From: an uncultured Dysosmobacter sp.
GTDB lineage: Bacteria > Bacillota > Clostridia > Oscillospirales > Oscillospiraceae
DNA length: 39,776 nucleotides
Direction: 5' to 3'
NCBI GenBank assembly: GCA_934636905.1
Contig: CAKUBJ010000017.1
Location: 1-39,776 of the forward strand
The notes under the pieces are model-generated. The model ran no database searches and was not told where the DNA came from. It was given only the letters and a program-made list of their open reading frames with translations. The stretch's first letter is position 1. Each line of letters opens with the position of its first letter. Of this stretch, positions 33,090 through 39,776 are shown piece after piece. The position numbers and the translations under genes were made by a program.

Positions 33090-33806
33090 ATGATCGACTA
33101 TTTGCGGGAACTGAACTTTGTTTCCGTAACCCTGCGGCTGCTGCTGGCCGCCGTCATCGGTTTCTCTCTGGGCATGGAGCGGGAGCGCAAGCGCCGCCCT
33201 GCCGGATGCCGCACCTATATGCTGGTGTGCCTGGGTGCCGCGCTGACCATGCTGCTGAGCCAGTACGAATACTATATGCTGACCAACAGCTGGAATGCCA
33301 TTGCGCTGGAGGTGGGCATCCGCACGGACGTTTCCCGCTTCGGCGCACAGGTCATCAACGGCGTGGGCTTCCTGGGGGCAGGCACCATTCTGGTTACGGG
33401 GCGCCGGGAGGTCAAGGGGCTGACCACGGCGGCAGGCCTGTGGGCTTCCGCCTGCATGGGGCTTGCCATCGGCGCAGGCTTCTTTGAGTGCGTCCTGCTG
33501 GGCGCCATCCTTATTTTCATCTCCATGCGCATTCTGCCTGCGGCGGAAAACCTGATTATCGAGCAGGCACCCTTCCTCAATATCTATGTGGAATTCAGTT
33601 CACTGGACGACATCGGCTGCATTATCGGGCATATCAAAAAGCAGGACGTCCGCATTCTGGACGTGGAGATTGACCACGGCAGGGCGGACGGCTCCGGCAG
33701 TCCCAGCGCTGTGTTTTCCCTCCGGCTGGCCAACCGCCGTCTCCATGCGGAGATGCTGGTGTCTCTGGCCGGGCTGGATTGCGTATATGCCGTTGAAGAA
33801 TATTGA
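33090..33806 (+). CDS. MgtC/SapB family protein, first of a pair
   Basis: A 238-residue membrane protein with an MgtC domain of about four or five transmembrane segments and the conserved RKRRPAGCRTYMLVCLGAA loop (31-49) and GVGFLGAGTI. A soluble C-terminal ACT-like domain (about 150-238) follows. MgtC proteins modulate ion or magnesium homeostasis and F-ATPase activity in other bacteria. The role here, after an ABC import operon, is unclear. The ATG has AAAAGGAGATTGTT upstream. Together with the next gene it forms a tandem duplicate. Confidence 0.92.
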   Translation: MIDYLRELNFVSVTLRLLLAAVIGFSLGMERERKRRPAGCRTYMLVCLGAALTMLLSQYEYYMLTNSWNAIALEVGIRTDVSRFGAQVINGVGFLGAGTILVTGRREVKGLTTAAGLWASACMGLAIGAGFFECVLLGAILIFISMRILPAAENLIIEQAPFLNIYVEFSSLDDIGCIIGHIKKQDVRILDVEIDHGRADGSGSPSAVFSLRLANRRLHAEMLVSLAGLDCVYAVEEY

Positions 33807-33818
33807 GGAGGGTGAACG

Positions 33819-34511
33819 ATGCTGCCTTTGTTTGATAACCTGCGGAATGTGACGCTGGCCGCCGTGATGGTGCGGATGCTGCTGGCAGTGCTCTGCGGCG
33901 GCCTGATTGGCGTGGAACGCACCTACAAGCGCCGCCCTGCCGGATTCCGTACCCACATCCTGATTTGTCTGGGCGCGTCCATGACCACGCTGACCAGCCA
34001 GTATCTCTTTCTGAACCTGCATTACTATACCGATATGGCTCGTCTGGGAGCGCAGGTGGTGGCCGGCATCGGCTTCATCGGCGCGGGCACCATTGTGGTC
34101 ACCCGGCAGCAGCGGGTCAAGGGACTGACCACGGCGGCAGGTCTGTGGGCCTCCGCCATCATCGGTCTGGCGCTGGGCGGCGGTTTTTATGAGGGCGCCC
34201 TGCTGGCTACCCTGCTGGTGTTTTTCGCGGAATCCGTCCTGTCCCGGGTGGAGTACCGGATGATGGACCATGCACCGGAAATCAACCTGTATATGGAATA
34301 CGCCGGCAAAACCGCGCTGGAAAGTGTCCTCCGGCTGTTCCGGGAGAACCATGTATCCCTGCAGGATATGGAGTTTACCCGTACCGCCGGCAGCGACGGC
34401 CACAACCCCTGCGCCATTTTCTCTCTGCGCTTCAGCAAGGGAATTTCCGTGGACGAACTGCTGACCAGAGTCACCCGGATTGACGGCGTGGTATCCGTTC
34501 AGGAACTGTAA
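33819..34511 (+). CDS. MgtC/SapB family protein, second of a pair
   Basis: A 230-residue paralogue of the preceding protein, with the YKRRPAGFRTHILICLGAS loop, GIGFIGAGTIVV and a C-terminal ACT-like domain. The two proteins align along their full length, so tandem duplication is likely, but they differ enough to suggest hetero-oligomerisation or divided roles. It begins 12 bases after the first gene (GAGGAGGGTGAACG then ATG). A hairpin follows its stop, probably ending or attenuating the operon. Confidence 0.92.
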   Translation: MLPLFDNLRNVTLAAVMVRMLLAVLCGGLIGVERTYKRRPAGFRTHILICLGASMTTLTSQYLFLNLHYYTDMARLGAQVVAGIGFIGAGTIVVTRQQRVKGLTTAAGLWASAIIGLALGGGFYEGALLATLLVFFAESVLSRVEYRMMDHAPEINLYMEYAGKTALESVLRLFRENHVSLQDMEFTRTAGSDGHNPCAIFSLRFSKGISVDELLTRVTRIDGVVSVQEL

Positions 34512-34515
34512 AAGA

Positions 34516-34547
34516 CAGAATGACCGCTTTGCGGTCATTCTGCTTTC
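34516..34547 (+). terminator. Hairpin terminator after the MgtC pair
   Basis: Perfect 12-bp stem CAGAATGACCGC with its complement, TTT loop, followed by CTTTCT. The T-tract is weak, so readthrough to the kinase gene is possible. Confidence 0.6.
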
Positions 34548-34634
34548 TCGCGAAGACCTTCGGCCGGCAGGACGGATATCCCTGACAGCCGGCGGACTCA
34601 GCAACAGAAAATCATTGAAAAGGAGCAATTTCCC

Positions 34635-35516
34635 ATGCAAAAGGAATACGATATCATGGTTATCGGCCCCCTCTCTCTGGACCACAACATTGACTATCTC
34701 GGCAATGAACGCAAAGAGGTAGGCGGCGCCGTGGTGGCCTCCGGCTTTGCCGCCGCAGGCAGCGGCGCAAGAACCGCCATCTTCTGCAAGTCCAACGCCG
34801 CGGACGCCGACGTGAAGGAGCGCTTCGCCGGGGTCAACGCAGACCTCTACTGGGCGGCTTCCAAAGCCACCTGCTCCATCCGCAACCAGTATTTCACCGC
34901 CGATAAGGAAAAGCGCGCCTGCACCTCCATGGGGGTGTGCGACCCCTTCCGGTTTGAGGAACTTCCGCAGGTGAAAACCGCCGTCTATCACTTTGCGGGG
35001 CTGGTGTACGGCGATTTTGACGGCGCCCTTCTGGCGGAGGCTGCCAAACACGGCAAGGTGGGTCTGGATGTCCAGTGTATGCTGCGCCATGTGGAGCCGG
35101 ACAAGTCCATGGCCTTCCATGACTGGAAGGAAAAGAAGGAACTGCTGCCCCTGATGGACTACTTCAAGACCGACGCCGCCGAGGCGGAGGTTCTTACCGG
35201 CCTGACCGACCGGGCGGAAGCCGCGAAGATGCTTCACGACTGGGGCGCCAAAGAGGTGGTCATCACCCACAATACGGAGGTGCTGGCCTACGACGGCCAT
35301 CAGGTTTACACCTGCCCCATCAAGGCCCGGAACCTCTCCGGCCGCACGGGGCGGGGGGACACCACCTTTGCCGGCTACATTGCCGAGCGCCAGCGCGCCG
35401 GCGTGGAGGAAGCCCTGAACTTCTGCACGGCGCTGGTTTCCCTGAAAATGGAAACCCCCGGCCCCTTCAAGGGAACCCGGGAGGACGTGCTTGCCTACAT
35501 GAAGGAGTTCTATTGA
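34635..35516 (+). CDS. PfkB-family carbohydrate kinase
   Basis: A 293-residue ribokinase-like kinase, phosphorylating a sugar, polyol or nucleoside with ATP. The N-terminal GPLSLDHN and GGAVVASGFAA segments form the substrate pocket. The C-terminal signature reads SGRTGRGDTTFAGY (235-248), with catalytic Asp242, in place of the usual DTxGAGD. That Arg-rich variant occurs in a subset of PfkB kinases, and the substrate cannot be assigned. AAAAGGAG precedes the ATG at 34635. It lies 123 bases after the MgtC pair and could act on the imported compound, if transcription continues past the hairpin. Confidence 0.9.
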   Translation: MQKEYDIMVIGPLSLDHNIDYLGNERKEVGGAVVASGFAAAGSGARTAIFCKSNAADADVKERFAGVNADLYWAASKATCSIRNQYFTADKEKRACTSMGVCDPFRFEELPQVKTAVYHFAGLVYGDFDGALLAEAAKHGKVGLDVQCMLRHVEPDKSMAFHDWKEKKELLPLMDYFKTDAAEAEVLTGLTDRAEAAKMLHDWGAKEVVITHNTEVLAYDGHQVYTCPIKARNLSGRTGRGDTTFAGYIAERQRAGVEEALNFCTALVSLKMETPGPFKGTREDVLAYMKEFY

Positions 35517-35551
35517 TTCCCTGCGGCGCAGATAAGCAGACGGATTTGACC

Positions 35552-35588
35552 GGGGAACCTCCGCCATACCGGCGGAGGTTCCCCTTTG
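35552..35588 (+). terminator. Terminator of the PfkB gene
   Basis: Perfect 14-bp stem GGGGAACCTCCGCC with its complement, ATACC loop, then TTTG. Confidence 0.85.
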
Positions 35589-35641
35589 TAATGCCAAATC
35601 GGAAAACCATCCATTATTTTTGCATTTTTCCTGCGGATTGG

Positions 35642-35669
35642 TTGACAAACGGCAAAAATGTGGTATGAT
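35642..35669 (+). promoter_or_regulatory. Promoter of the ileS leader
   Basis: TTGACA, 16-base spacer and TATGAT with TGG ahead of it (extended -10). Confidence 0.8.
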
Positions 35670-35684
35670 AGCCCAGTAATCGAA

Positions 35685-36085
35685 TATCTGGCGAGGAAAA
35701 GGAAGAGTAACTGACCGGGAACCTGTAAAGAGAGCCGTCGTTGGGTGCAAGGCGGACAGGCACGGCAGAGAAAATCACCTTGGAGCCTCCAGCTGAAAGA
35801 CGACGCGACATTAGAATCCATAAAAATCACATGATTTTTTTAGCGCGGTCAGCGCGTTGGATTCTTGTGAGCCGCACTGCCGCAGTGTCTGCGGCAGCAG
35901 CCATGGAAACATCGTTTCCGTGGCAGGGCGGATTAGTAGGTGTGGACGTATGACGGGCGTTATTCCGTCAGCCTGTGGATGCAGGCGTAAGGGGTCGTGC
36001 CCCGCAAGGGACGCGGCAAAAAGAGTGGTACCGCAGAGTGTTTCCAACGCTTTGTCTCTGAATGCAGAGGCAGGGCGTTTTTTTG
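35685..36085 (+). promoter_or_regulatory. Isoleucine T-box riboswitch leader
   Basis: A tRNA-sensing leader. Stem I includes GGAAGAGTAACTG near 35700. The likely specifier codon is ATC (Ile) at 35774-35776, in AGAAAATCACC. Middle stems contain GGATTAGTAGG. The T-box sequence AAGAGTGGTACCGC is at 36021-36034. The terminator stem starts AACGC (36046) and closes with GCGTT followed by seven T's (36075-36084). Uncharged tRNA-Ile would stabilise the antiterminator and allow transcription of the downstream genes. The leader is long, about 410 bases from the promoter, with several extra hairpins between stem I and the T-box. Confidence 0.93.
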
Positions 36086-36107
36086 TTTTGCCGGAGGAGG
36101 TTTGCAA

Positions 36108-36305
36108 ATGAACTGCACCAGCTGTGGAAAGCCCTTGGAAGAAGGTTATCTCTCCAGCAAAGGGCCGGTATTCTGGTCGGAGGAGGTTTCCGGCTTTCTC
36201 ATGCCCACCCGTCCGGGGGACGTGATGCTGGGGAAGGCCATGGGGCTGATGCGGCCGAAGGCATACCTCTGCCGGGACTGCCGGACGGTAACCGTAAAAT
36301 ACTGA
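36108..36305 (+). CDS. Small double-CxxC zinc-ribbon protein
   Basis: A 65-residue soluble protein with two cysteine pairs, CTSC near the start (3-6) and CRDC at 55-58, enough to bind one zinc. This resembles the DUF6487-type family of small ribbons, with a start like NCTSCGKPLEEGYL. Function is unknown. The ATG at 36108 follows GGAGGAGG closely and lies downstream of the T-box terminator. The gene therefore comes under isoleucine-tRNA control together with ileS, 40 bases further on. Confidence 0.85.
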   Translation: MNCTSCGKPLEEGYLSSKGPVFWSEEVSGFLMPTRPGDVMLGKAMGLMRPKAYLCRDCRTVTVKY

Positions 36306-36345
36306 GTAAGAGCTGCAATTACAAATATACAGAAGGAGATGCGTT

Positions 36346-39102
36346 ATGGATTACAACAAGACCATCAATCTGCCCAAGACTGACTTCCCCATGCGGGCGG
36401 GTCTGCCCAAGCGGGAGCCGGAAATGCTCAAGCGCTGGCAGGACATGGACCTTTACAACGAACTGCTGAAGAAAAACGAGGGCAAGCCCCGGTTTTCCCT
36501 GCACGATGGCCCTCCGTTTTCCAACGGCGGCCTGCACATGGGTCACGCCCTGAATAAGTCCCTGAAGGACATCATCGTCCGTTCCTATGCCATGCGGGGC
36601 CGCTACACCCCCTATATTCCCGGCTGGGACAACCACGGTATGCCCATCGAATCCGCCATCATCAAGGAGCAGAAACTCAACCGCAAGGCCATGAGCGTCT
36701 CCGACTTCCGCACCGCCTGCCACAACTACGCCGAAAAGTATATCGGCATCCAGATGGAGGGCTTCAAGCGGCTGGGCGTGGTAGGCGACTGGGAGCACCC
36801 CTACAAGACCATGAACCCCAGCTTTGAGGCGGAAGAGGTGAAGGTCTTTGGCGAGATGTACAAGAAGGGCTACATCTATAAGGGACTGAAGCCCGTCTAC
36901 TGGTGCTATCACGACGAAACCGCTCTGGCGGAGGCTGAGATTGAGTATCAGGACGACCCCTGCACCACCGTGTATGTGAAGTTCCCCATGCATGACGATC
37001 AGGGGAAGCTGAGCCATCTGGACAAGAGCAAGCTGAGCTTCGTGATCTGGACTACCACTATCTGGACACTGCCCGGCAACCTGGCCATCGCCCTGCATCC
37101 CTCCGAGAGTTATGCCGTGGTGAAGAACAAGGAAAACGGCGAACTGTATATCATGGCGGAAGCCCTCGCCGACAAGGTGATGAAGGTGGCGGGCATCGCC
37201 GACTACGAGATTGTGGAAACCCACGAGGGCGCCTTCTTTGAGAATATGCTGGCCATGCATCCCTTCCTGCCCAAGACCAGCCGTCTGGTGCTGGCGGACT
37301 ACGTCACCATGGATTCCGGTACCGGCTGCGTCCACACCGCCCCCGGCTTCGGCGCCGACGACTACCAGACCTGCAAGCGCTACGGCATGGACATGGTGGT
37401 GCCTGTGGACGATCAGGGCCGCCACACCGACTATGCCGGCAAGTACGCCGGGATGGTGGTGGAGGAGTCCAACCCTGTCATCCTGAAGGATATGAAGGAG
37501 TCCGGCGCTCTGCTGGCCAGCGAGGAGATCGTCCACAGCTATCCCCACTGCTGGCGCTGCAAGAAGCCCATCATCTTCCGTGCCACCCCCCAGTGGTTCT
37601 GCTCCGTGGATGCCTTCAAGGACGAGGCCTGCGCCGCCTGCGACGATGTGCGCTGGGTGCCCGGCTGGGGCATTGACCGCATGAAGAGCATGATCCGGGA
37701 GCGGGCCGACTGGTGCATCTCCCGCCAGCGCCGGTGGGGTCTGCCCATCCCGGTGGTGTACTGCAAGGACTGCGGCAAGCCCGTGGTCACCGACGAAACC
37801 ATCGCCGCCATTTCCGACCTGTTCGGAAAGGAAGGCTCCAACGCATGGTTTGACAAGGATCCTGCTGATTTCCTGCCTGCCGGCCTCACCTGCCCCCACT
37901 GCGGCGGCAAGAGCGGCTTCGAGAAGGAAACCGACACCCTGGACGGCTGGTTCGATTCCGGCTCCACCCATTTCGCCTCCATGAAGCGGGATCAGGGCTT
38001 CTGGCCTGCCGATATGTATCTGGAGGGTCTTGACCAGTACCGGGGCTGGTTCCAGTCCTCTCTGCTGACCGCCGTAGGCGCCTTCGGCAACGGCGCCCCC
38101 TTCAGGGAGTGCGTCACCCACGGCTGGACGGTGGACGGTGAGGGCAAGGCCATGCACAAGAGCCTTGGCAACGGCGTGGATCCCGCCGATATTTTCAATA
38201 AGTACGGTGCGGACATCCTGCGCCTGTGGGCAGCTTCTGCCGACTACCATGCCGACGTGCGGTGCTCCGACGCCATCTTCAAGCAGCTTTCCCAGAACTA
38301 TCTGAAATTCCGCAACACCGCCCGGTACTGCCTGGGCAATCTGGACGGCTTCAATCCCAACCATCTGGTTTCTCCCGCAGAGATGCTGAAACTGGATCGC
38401 TGGGCCGTCACCCGCCTCAACGCCCTGATGGAAAAGTGCGCCAAGGCTTACGATGACTATGAGTTCCTGGTGATTACCCACGCCGTCAACGACTTCTGCG
38501 TGGTGGAAATGTCCAACTTCTATCTGGACATCATCAAGGATCGGCTGTACTGCGACGGGAAAGACGGCCTGTCCCGCCGCAGCGCCCAGACGGCTCTGTA
38601 CCTGATTTTGGACACCATCACCAAGATCATGGCGCCCATCCTGTGCTTCACCGGCGACGAGATCTGGCTGGCCATGCCCCACAGGGAGGGGGACGACGTC
38701 CGCAACGTGCTGTTCAACGATATGAACGGCGTGTTTGCCGACTATGCCCTCTCTGCCGACGAGATGGCCAAGTGGGAGAAGATCATTGAGGTTCGCACCG
38801 CCGTCAACGGTGCACTGGAAGCCGCCCGGGCCGAGAAGAAGATCGGCAAGAGTCTGGAAGCTGACGTGGCGCTGACCGTCCCCGCCGAGGATGCGTTCCT
38901 TACGGACATGGACGGTGCCGCGCTGGCGGATCTGCTGATTGTGTCTCAGGTGGAAGTTGCCGTGGGCGGGGAACTGGCGGTATCCGTCAGCGAAGCTGCC
39001 GGTACCAAGTGCCCCCGCTGCTGGAAGCACAGCACCCGGGCGGACGAAAACGGCCTGTGCCCCCGCTGCGCCGCCGTGGTGGCCGCGCTGCCGGAGTTCT
39101 GA
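36346..39102 (+). CDS. ileS: Isoleucyl-tRNA synthetase
   Basis: Charges tRNA-Ile with isoleucine in the cytoplasm. The 918-residue class I enzyme shows the HIGH motif as HMGH (64-67, in GGLHMGHALNK) and the CP1 editing domain (WTTTIWTLPGNLAIALHP; DSGTGCVHTAPGFG). The KMSKS loop is the variant AMHKS at about residues 604-608. A C-terminal zinc site has CPRC/CPRC pairs (Cys889/892 and Cys905/908). This is the bacterial type with the zinc tail. AGAAGGAG precedes ATG 36346. Expression is controlled by the upstream T-box. Length and domains are complete. Confidence 0.98.
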   Translation: MDYNKTINLPKTDFPMRAGLPKREPEMLKRWQDMDLYNELLKKNEGKPRFSLHDGPPFSNGGLHMGHALNKSLKDIIVRSYAMRGRYTPYIPGWDNHGMPIESAIIKEQKLNRKAMSVSDFRTACHNYAEKYIGIQMEGFKRLGVVGDWEHPYKTMNPSFEAEEVKVFGEMYKKGYIYKGLKPVYWCYHDETALAEAEIEYQDDPCTTVYVKFPMHDDQGKLSHLDKSKLSFVIWTTTIWTLPGNLAIALHPSESYAVVKNKENGELYIMAEALADKVMKVAGIADYEIVETHEGAFFENMLAMHPFLPKTSRLVLADYVTMDSGTGCVHTAPGFGADDYQTCKRYGMDMVVPVDDQGRHTDYAGKYAGMVVEESNPVILKDMKESGALLASEEIVHSYPHCWRCKKPIIFRATPQWFCSVDAFKDEACAACDDVRWVPGWGIDRMKSMIRERADWCISRQRRWGLPIPVVYCKDCGKPVVTDETIAAISDLFGKEGSNAWFDKDPADFLPAGLTCPHCGGKSGFEKETDTLDGWFDSGSTHFASMKRDQGFWPADMYLEGLDQYRGWFQSSLLTAVGAFGNGAPFRECVTHGWTVDGEGKAMHKSLGNGVDPADIFNKYGADILRLWAASADYHADVRCSDAIFKQLSQNYLKFRNTARYCLGNLDGFNPNHLVSPAEMLKLDRWAVTRLNALMEKCAKAYDDYEFLVITHAVNDFCVVEMSNFYLDIIKDRLYCDGKDGLSRRSAQTALYLILDTITKIMAPILCFTGDEIWLAMPHREGDDVRNVLFNDMNGVFADYALSADEMAKWEKIIEVRTAVNGALEAARAEKKIGKSLEADVALTVPAEDAFLTDMDGAALADLLIVSQVEVAVGGELAVSVSEAAGTKCPRCWKHSTRADENGLCPRCAAVVAALPEF

Positions 39103-39105
39103 GCC

Positions 39106-39210
39106 ATGGACAACGGCGTCAAGGCGATTCTGGTGGTCTTAGCCGCTGCACTGCTGGTGCTGGGAGTCTTTTTCCTGATGAGCACGCAGTTTGTTGTGCA
39201 GCCCATATGA
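39106..39210 (+). CDS. 34-residue single-pass membrane peptide
   Basis: A short open frame starting three bases after the ileS stop: MDNGVK, then a hydrophobic stretch of about 19 residues (8-25), then MSTQFVVQPI. It has one predicted transmembrane helix. The ribosome binding site is weak (GAG in GAGTTCTGAGCC), so translation would depend on coupling to ileS. It precedes the terminator of the ileS transcript. Its size, position and clean hydrophobic core suggest a genuine small protein, but a chance frame cannot be excluded. Confidence 0.5.
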   Translation: MDNGVKAILVVLAAALLVLGVFFLMSTQFVVQPI

Positions 39211-39243
39211 TTTCGGAGAAAGCGGAGACTATAAAAGAATACG

Positions 39244-39275
39244 GTACGCCCGGAGGGATTCCCCTCCGGGCGTAC
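39244..39275 (+). terminator. Terminator of the ileS operon
   Basis: Perfect 14-bp stem GTACGCCCGGAGGG with its complement, ATTC loop; the following T-tract is poor (TGCTGTT). Confidence 0.75.
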
Positions 39276-39554
39276 TGCTGTTCCGCCTGAATCCCTTCAA
39301 ATTGTTCGCCAATCCTGCCGGATTTTGCCGGAAAGCGGTCGGAATGCACGGAATTTCCACGTTCCTCAAAAAAATTTTTCGGGCATTCCGTCAAATTTAC
39401 CAAGACAGTTGTCCACGATTCAAGGACAATGGTTTTCCTGATTTTCCTTATATCGGGAAAATGTCCCCGACAGAAAGACAGATAAACGGCGGACAGCGCC
39501 CCTTTTTTCCGTTGAAGCGGGAAAAAGCGGGAAACTTTTTGTGCGGGTTTTATC
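39276..39554. other. Intergenic stretch, no gene seen
   Basis: Moderately AT-richer sequence with A and T runs. I see no open frame with a good ribosome binding site, RNA gene or clear palindromic operator. Confidence 0.5.
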
Positions 39555-39583
39555 TTGCGCGGCAGGCGGTTTCTACTTAAAAT
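39555..39583 (+). promoter_or_regulatory. Promoter of the terminal lipoprotein gene
   Basis: TTGCGC, 17-base spacer, TAAAAT. Confidence 0.55.
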
Positions 39584-39656
39584 AGCACCATCCGGGACGC
39601 AGGAATGCCATTTTCCGCTTCCGGGTGGTTTGACTGAACGAAGGAGGATGAATTAA

Positions 39657-39776
39657 ATGAAGAAGTTTCTTTCCGCAATGCTGGCGCTGGCCATGGCTCT
39701 GAGTCTGGCGGCCTGCGGCGCTGACAGCTCCAGCGATGCCAGCAGCGACAGCCAGAGCAGTTCTGACGCCGCTTCC
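39657..39776 (+). CDS. Lipoprotein N-terminus, truncated by the window
   Basis: The first 40 codons of a secreted lipoprotein. MKKFLSAMLALAMALSLAAC is a lipoprotein signal with Cys20, followed by a Ser/Asp-rich linker. The leader is almost the same as that of the binding proteins at 20135 and 28547, so a transport receptor is likely, but the mature domain is outside the window. AAGGAGG lies seven bases before ATG 39657. Confidence 0.85.
   Translation, partial: MKKFLSAMLALAMALSLAACGADSSSDASSDSQSSSDAAS

Noticed and set aside
36319..39030. A very long minus-strand open frame (903 codons) opposite ileS
   Set aside because: It is the complement of a complete, motif-rich ileS. GC-rich third positions suppress antisense stops, and the frame has no ribosome binding site or recognisable domain.

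Overview
The window looks like a piece of a moderately high-GC Clostridia chromosome, most likely a gut Oscillospiraceae (relatives of Oscillibacter, Flavonifractor or Dysosmobacter). Support comes from AGGAGG-type ribosome binding sites, sigma-A promoters, a T-box ahead of ileS, RNase Y and YmdB, a YtrA-type GntR/ABC operon, MsmX/UgpC-type sugar transport, and near-identical lipoprotein leaders (MKKxLxxxLAMALSLAACG). No rRNA, tRNA, CRISPR array, prophage or transposase gene was found. The family-level assignment is an inference.

Layout. 1-17.2 kb is mostly housekeeping: a zinc-ribbon membrane protein; htpG; a tight minus-strand operon ymdB - Nudix - YbaK-like deacylase - SbcD/YhaO-like nuclease - asparaginase; divergent rny; an orphan lipoprotein; an iron alcohol dehydrogenase; a COG2509 flavoprotein; an HtrA-type protease; a GntR-ATPase-permease operon; and a NifU-type scaffold.

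17.7-26.1 kb is a carboxylate catabolic island. A SerA-like 2-hydroxyacid dehydrogenase diverges from an operon holding an Ldh_2-family dehydrogenase, a complete TctCBA-type tripartite transporter and two aldolase-family enzymes (HMGL/DmpG-like and HpcH/HpaI-like). An FCD-type GntR gene with its own promoter follows. Copies of the palindrome ATCATGCATGAT sit over both divergent promoters. The apparent logic is: import a carboxylate, interconvert its 2-hydroxy and 2-oxo forms with two dehydrogenases from unrelated folds, then cleave it. Both aldolases differ from their families at catalytic positions, so the substrate is open.

26.5-35.5 kb is a LacI-controlled ABC import locus: permease, solute-binding protein, permease, a ComEC-like metallo-beta-lactamase protein, MsmX/UgpC ATPase, two tandem MgtC proteins, then a PfkB kinase. 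No glycosidase is present. The MBL and MgtC genes are unusual company.

35.6-39.8 kb holds a long isoleucine T-box, a 65-residue zinc-ribbon ORF, ileS, a 34-residue membrane ORF, and the start of another lipoprotein at the window edge.

The most unusual non-coding feature is a dispersed repeat of about 160 bp. It lies in the 3' regions of htrA and the NifU gene, with a truncated inverted copy after the FCD GntR gene. Each full copy lies between two identical hairpins whose sequence differs between loci, as if the element had inserted into, and duplicated, a terminator hairpin.
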